NCBI GenBank assembly: GCA_003132125.1
Contig: PKWT01000157.1
Span: 8,621-26,359 of the forward strand
Source: Micrococcales bacterium
Lineage (GTDB): Bacteria > Actinomycetota > Actinomycetes > Actinomycetales > Dermatophilaceae
Reading direction: 5' to 3'
Length of the DNA: 17,739 nucleotides
In this document: piece by piece, positions 13,963 through 17,739 of the stretch
Layout: each line of letters opens with the position of its first letter
Numbering within the stretch: position 1 is the first letter of the stretch
Notes under the pieces: generated by a model
Seen by the model: the letters and a program-made list of their open reading frames with translations, nothing else
What the model was told of the DNA's origin: nothing
The model's database searches: none
Position numbers and translations under genes: made by a program

Positions 13963-15954
13963 ATGGCGAACCGACTCGCGGACTCCACGAGCCCGTACCT
14001 GTTGCAGCACAAGGACAATCCGGTCGACTGGTGGCAGTGGGGGCCGGACGCTCTCGCGGAGGCGGAGCGTCTCAGCAAACCCGTCCTGCTGTCGATCGGG
14101 TATGCAGCCTGTCACTGGTGCCACGTGATGGCGCACGAGTCGTTCGAGGATGACGAGGTTGCTGGGGCCATCAACGCCAACTTCGTGGCCATCAAGGTCG
14201 ACCGCGAGGAACGCCCTGACCTCGACGCGATCTACATGTCGGCGACCACCGCGATGACCGGTCATGGCGGCTGGCCCATGACCTGTTTCCTCACGCCAGC
14301 CGGAGAGCCCTTCTTCTGCGGCACGTACTTCCCCAAGGCCTCATTGCTGCAGCTGCTCTCAGGTGTCTCCGACGCCTGGCGCGATCGACGCGAAGAGGTT
14401 GTCGCCAGCGGTTCACACATCGTCGAGACTCTGCGCGCCGCCACGACCGTCGGGGCGGGGGCTCCGCTGGGGGCAGTCGAGCTCCAGCAGGCAGAAGAGA
14501 TGTTGGCCGACGGATATGACTGGCAGCATGGTGGATTCGGCCGGGCACCGAAATTTCCGCCGTCAATGGTTCTGGAGTTCTTGTTGCGCCATTGGGCACG
14601 AACAGGTTCAGAGCGCGCATTGCTGATGGCCGACGGCAGCTGTGAGGCGATGGCCCGTGGCGGGATGTACGACCAGCTGGCCGGTGGCTTTGCGCGCTAC
14701 TCGGTGGACGCAGGCTGGGTGGTGCCTCACTTCGAGAAGATGCTCTATGACAACGCCCAGCTGTTGCGCGTCTATCTTCACTTGTGGCGGGCGACACGGT
14801 CGCGCTCCCCAGAAGAAGCGTCTCAGGCAGAACGGGTTGCGCGTCAGACTGCGGACTTCCTGCTGCGCGATCTCGGGACTGCCGAGGGTGGCTTCGCGTC
14901 TGCTCTCGATGCCGACACCGACGGGGTCGAGGGGCTGACCTACGCCTGGACCGAGCAACAGCTCGTGGACGTGCTGGGTGAGGAGGACGGCCGCCGGGCC
15001 GCTCAGCTGCTCGAGGTCACCAAGACAGGGACATTCGAACACGGGATGTCCACGTTGCAGCTTCGCACGGATCCGGCTGACACACCTTGGTGGGAAATCG
15101 TCCGCGAGCGTTTGCTGGCCGCTCGCGACCTGCGGCCACAGCCGGCCCGTGACGACAAAGTGGTCACGAGCTGGAACGGTCTGACCATCGCTGCGCTGAG
15201 CGAAGCCGGTGTGCTGCTTGAGGATTCACGATATGTGGAGGCGGCCCGAGAGTGCGCGCAGTTTCTCGTGGACGGCCACCTGGTTGACAGCAGGCTGCGC
15301 CGGGCATCGCGCGAGGGCGTCGTCGGAACCGCGATGGGGGTCGCGGATGACTACGGCAACCTGGCCGAAGGCCTGCTCACCCTGCACCAAGCCACCGGGG
15401 AGCCACGGTGGCTCACTGCGGCAGGAAGTCTCCTTGACACGGCGCTGACCCACTTCGCAGATGGTCAGGGCGGCTTCTTCGACACCGCGGACGACGCCGA
15501 GGAGCTCTTCGCCAGACCACGCAGCGCAGCGGACAACGCCGAGCCGTCCGGTCATGCCGCACTCGCGGGCGCCCTACTGACCTACTCGACGCTGACCGGT
15601 TCGACCCGGCACAGGGAAGCAGCCGACGCCGCAGTCACGGCCGCCTCACGTCTTGCCGCTCAGGACCCACGTTTTGCGGGCTGGACGCTTGCCGTGGCCG
15701 AAGCGATGGCCGCAGGCCCCCTCCAGGTTGCCGTCGTCGGCGACGGACCGCATGCGCGAGAACTGGTCCGCATAGCGCGTGGCAGCACCTCCCCCGGACT
15801 CGTCATCGCTCAGGGACTGCCTGATGCGCCGGGGATTCCCCTTCTCGCCGCTAGACCCTTGGTGGGCGGGAGCGCCGCGGCATATGTCTGTCGTGGCTTT
15901 GTCTGCGACCGCCCGGTAACCACTGCTACTGAGCTGGCGGCAGCCCTGACGTAG
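13963..15954 (+). CDS. DUF255 / YyaL-type thioredoxin domain-containing protein
   Basis: This 663-aa protein belongs to the family of bacterial YyaL and eukaryotic SPATA20. The N-terminal thioredoxin-like domain opens with MANRLADSTSPYLLQHKDNP, the family's characteristic beginning, and has the redox motif C50-H-W-C53 in AACHWCHVM, DREERPDLD at 80-88 and the cis-Pro motif GGWPM at 102-106. The remainder is an (alpha/alpha)6-barrel domain, with DKVVTSWNGL, DDYGNLAEGL and the C-terminal YVCRGFVCDRPVT typical of the family. It is predicted cytosolic, with no signal peptide. The physiological function is not established. ATG 13963 is chosen over GTG 13954 because GAGGAAGG lies about 9 nt before the ATG but abuts the GTG. 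Its stop is only 5 bp from the convergent TSUP gene, with no terminator between. Confidence 0.95.
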   Translation: MANRLADSTSPYLLQHKDNPVDWWQWGPDALAEAERLSKPVLLSIGYAACHWCHVMAHESFEDDEVAGAINANFVAIKVDREERPDLDAIYMSATTAMTGHGGWPMTCFLTPAGEPFFCGTYFPKASLLQLLSGVSDAWRDRREEVVASGSHIVETLRAATTVGAGAPLGAVELQQAEEMLADGYDWQHGGFGRAPKFPPSMVLEFLLRHWARTGSERALLMADGSCEAMARGGMYDQLAGGFARYSVDAGWVVPHFEKMLYDNAQLLRVYLHLWRATRSRSPEEASQAERVARQTADFLLRDLGTAEGGFASALDADTDGVEGLTYAWTEQQLVDVLGEEDGRRAAQLLEVTKTGTFEHGMSTLQLRTDPADTPWWEIVRERLLAARDLRPQPARDDKVVTSWNGLTIAALSEAGVLLEDSRYVEAARECAQFLVDGHLVDSRLRRASREGVVGTAMGVADDYGNLAEGLLTLHQATGEPRWLTAAGSLLDTALTHFADGQGGFFDTADDAEELFARPRSAADNAEPSGHAALAGALLTYSTLTGSTRHREAADAAVTAASRLAAQDPRFAGWTLAVAEAMAAGPLQVAVVGDGPHARELVRIARGSTSPGLVIAQGLPDAPGIPLLAARPLVGGSAAAYVCRGFVCDRPVTTATELAAALT

Positions 15955-15959
15955 CCGGG

Positions 15960-16742
15960 TCAGGAGAATTGCTGGACGACGTCGAGACCGATCTTGACGA
16001 TGAACGCCCCGACCACCACGACGAGGACGACACGGATGAACCCGGAGCCCTTTGCCACCGCGGTGCGTGCCCCGATGTAGCCGCCCGCGAGATTGCCCAG
16101 GCCCATGAGCAGGCCGACCTTCCACATCACCGCTCCGGCCGGGATGAAGATCACCAATGCCGCCAGGTTGGTGGCAACGTTGGCGATCTTGGCCTTGGCG
16201 CTGGCCTCCACGAAAGCGTAGCCGAGCAACCCGACGAGGCCGAACACGAGGAATGAGCCGGTTCCGGGGCCGAGCGCTCCGTCATACATGCCGATCAGGA
16301 AGCCGACCCCGGTGGCGGCCAACAGATGTCGGCGACCCGAGAAACGCAGGTCGGTCGCGCGGCCGAGTGTCGGGGTGAACAACGTGTAGGTGCCCACCCC
16401 GATCAGCACCACAAGGATGATCGGGTTGAAGGCTGCTCGCGAGATGTGCGACACGAGCGAGGCACCGATCAGTGAGCCGCAGAACGCCAACAGTGCCAAC
16501 GGAATCGCGGTTCTCAGGTCCGGCCTGACTCGGCGGTAGTAGGTCGCCGCACTCACCGACGTGCCACAGATCGAGCTGAGCTTGTTGGTCGCCAGGAGCT
16601 GAACCGGAGCCGCCAGCGGGAAACCAAGCATCAGCGCCGGGAGCTGGATCAGCCCGCCACCGCCGACAACCGCGTCGACCCACCCCGCGCAGACTGCGGC
16701 CAGGACCATCAATACGAGCATCGTGGTGGAAGGGTCGCTCAC
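15960..16742 (-). CDS. TSUP family (TauE/SafE) membrane transporter
   Basis: This 260-aa integral membrane protein is of the sulfite exporter TauE/SafE (DUF81) family. The hallmark first repeat has GWVDAVVGGGGLIQLPAL at residues 20-37, followed by ATNKLSSICGTSVSA. The second repeat has GMYDGALGPGTGSFLVFGL and KIANVATNLAAL, then GNLAGGYIGAR. About eight transmembrane helices fit the length. Members move sulfite, sulfoacetate, other organosulfur or carboxylate anions; the substrate cannot be assigned here. The start is GTG 16742, which overlaps the HAD stop in GTGA; TTG 16754 would add four residues. It is the last gene of the proS-HAD-TSUP run. Confidence 0.93.
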   Translation of the reverse strand: MSDPSTTMLVLMVLAAVCAGWVDAVVGGGGLIQLPALMLGFPLAAPVQLLATNKLSSICGTSVSAATYYRRVRPDLRTAIPLALLAFCGSLIGASLVSHISRAAFNPIILVVLIGVGTYTLFTPTLGRATDLRFSGRRHLLAATGVGFLIGMYDGALGPGTGSFLVFGLVGLLGYAFVEASAKAKIANVATNLAALVIFIPAGAVMWKVGLLMGLGNLAGGYIGARTAVAKGSGFIRVVLVVVVGAFIVKIGLDVVQQFS

Positions 16743-17473
16743 CTCGACTGCCAACCGTCCACGATGTCGAGGACGTCGAGCAGCTCATGAGCGACCCCGT
16801 CGGGAGTCACGTCCACTGAAACCTGTTGTGCCACGGGGATCTCCGAGTGCGGCACCCAGATAGCGCGCATCCCTGCCGACTGGCTCCCGTGAACGTCCTC
16901 GAAGGGCCGATCCCCCACGTAGACGGCCTCCGACGGCTCAACCCCGAGCGCCTCAGCGGATGCCTGGAACGCTCTCGGATGCGGCTTGGTCCAGGCGATC
17001 TCGCTGGAATAGACGTCCGCGTCAATCAGGTCGAGGACCCCGTCCCGTTCGAACACGCCACGGTGGTAGTCCCCCGACCAGATCGTGTTGGACAAGATGC
17101 CGACGCGGATTCCCCTCTCGCGCAACCCTTCCCAGACCGGGCGCGCCTGCTCGTCGGTGATCGTGTGCGGCTCCCAGAAGCGGCGGTATGCCGTCAGCGC
17201 GGCGTCGTGCACAGCATCGGTGGTGTCCACTCCCACCTCACGCAACAGGTCGTCCATGTGCGTGCTGCCCTGACCCGTGCGCGCTCGTTGCCATGCCGCG
17301 TCCTCCGCAGCGAAGATGCGCGCCGCGAGGTCGGCGCTGGCGCGTTCATCGTCATCGTGAACAACACGGGCGTAGACCGCCCACTGCTCCGCAAGGTCAA
17401 AGGTGTGCCACGGCGTGAGGGTTCCGCCCCAGTCGAAGATGACCGCTCGAAGCCGTGGCACAGGACGACCCAT
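16739..17473 (-). CDS. HAD superfamily hydrolase
   Basis: This 244-aa soluble protein has a haloacid dehalogenase core and a helical C1-type cap (about residues 22-105). Motif I is VIFDWGGTLTP with nucleophile D14, motif II ILSNT (S128), motif III TKPHPRAF (K163) and motif IV VYVGDRPFEDVHGS (D188, D193). The position normally taken by the general acid, two residues after the nucleophile, is G16 instead of Asp. This DWGGT variant recurs in actinobacterial HAD proteins and resembles the DWAGT of phosphonoacetaldehyde hydrolase, so a simple phosphatase role should not be assumed. The ATG overlaps the proS stop by 1 bp (TGATG), and the gene's own stop overlaps the TSUP start by 4 bp, which indicates an operon. 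Confidence 0.92.
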   Translation of the reverse strand: MGRPVPRLRAVIFDWGGTLTPWHTFDLAEQWAVYARVVHDDDERASADLAARIFAAEDAAWQRARTGQGSTHMDDLLREVGVDTTDAVHDAALTAYRRFWEPHTITDEQARPVWEGLRERGIRVGILSNTIWSGDYHRGVFERDGVLDLIDADVYSSEIAWTKPHPRAFQASAEALGVEPSEAVYVGDRPFEDVHGSQSAGMRAIWVPHSEIPVAQQVSVDVTPDGVAHELLDVLDIVDGWQSR

Positions 17474-17739
17474 CAGCTCGCGGAGCCGCGCACCTCGGAC
17501 ACGACGGCATCGACGATCTGTTCGACAGGAACCTCGCGTCGCGCACCGGTCGCGCGGTCCTTGATCTCGATCGTGCCAGCCTCAAGGCCCTTGCCGACGA
17601 TCACGATGGTCGGCACGCCGATCAGCTCGGCGTCCTTGAACTTCACGCCGGGAGAGACCTTGCGGCGGTCGTCGTAGAGGACCGAGACGCCCTGTGCGGC
17701 AAGGGCATCGGTGAGCTCCGCCGCCTTGGCAAAGACCTC
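17473..17739 (-). CDS. proS: Prolyl-tRNA synthetase, C-terminal fragment
   Basis: This is the last 88 codons of proS, entering from the right edge. Prolyl-tRNA synthetase charges tRNA-Pro in the cytoplasm. The fragment is the class II anticodon-binding domain: GVSVLYDDR, VSPGVKFKDAELIGVPTIVIVG and TIEIKDRATG are standard for bacterial ProRS. The stop TGA overlaps the start of the HAD gene by one base. Catalytic and editing domains lie outside the window. Confidence 0.95.
   Translation of the reverse strand, partial: EVFAKAAELTDALAAQGVSVLYDDRRKVSPGVKFKDAELIGVPTIVIVGKGLEAGTIEIKDRATGARREVPVEQIVDAVVSEVRGSAS

Overview
The window is high-GC DNA with long G/C-ending ORFs, GTG and TTG starts and many 1-4 bp gene overlaps, so it comes from an actinobacterium. 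The conserved block infB, ylxR, nusA, rimP next to a DUF4439 (ferritin-like) gene, with proS at the far end, matches the actinobacterial proS-nusA neighbourhood (compare Mycobacterium tuberculosis Rv2839c-Rv2845c). The genus cannot be fixed from sequence alone; the CWB2 surface protein and gene style would fit Micrococcales or a relative.

Layout. Positions 1-2312 (minus strand) hold a translation/transcription operon read rimP > nusA > ylxR > infB; infB is cut by the window edge. Diverging from rimP is a two-gene plus-strand unit (2449-4343): a DUF4439 lipoprotein overlapping by 4 bp a kinase of the aminoglycoside/hydroxyurea phosphotransferase family. Convergent to it is a minus-strand cation diffusion facilitator (4417-5328). 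Next comes a minus-strand ABC exporter operon (5409-8947), in which the ATPase is fused to an N-terminal membrane-anchored alpha/beta hydrolase of the S15/CocE type and overlaps its permease by 4 bp.

Positions 8948-10414 are gene-poor. They hold a possible 62-aa small ORF, a small two-block membrane protein, possibly decayed coding sequence, and a compact repeat-rich control region (14-bp palindrome, three perfect 11-bp tandem repeats, two more 11-bp direct repeats) just ahead of a 1,100-aa secreted protein with three C-terminal CWB2 repeats (10415-13717). That gene ends in a strong 15-bp hairpin. It is followed by a DUF255/YyaL thioredoxin-fold protein (13963-15954), which converges on a minus-strand run proS > HAD hydrolase > TSUP transporter whose genes overlap by 1 and 4 bp.

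The two ends are housekeeping information-processing genes. The middle, about 13 kb between the DUF4439 gene and proS, is envelope- and transport-oriented accessory content. The most notable objects are the hydrolase-ABC ATPase fusion, the large surface protein with an N-terminal domain of unknown function and its repeat-rich upstream region, and a hairpin that overlaps the infB ribosome binding site. No CRISPR array, tRNA, rRNA, insertion sequence or phage gene was seen.
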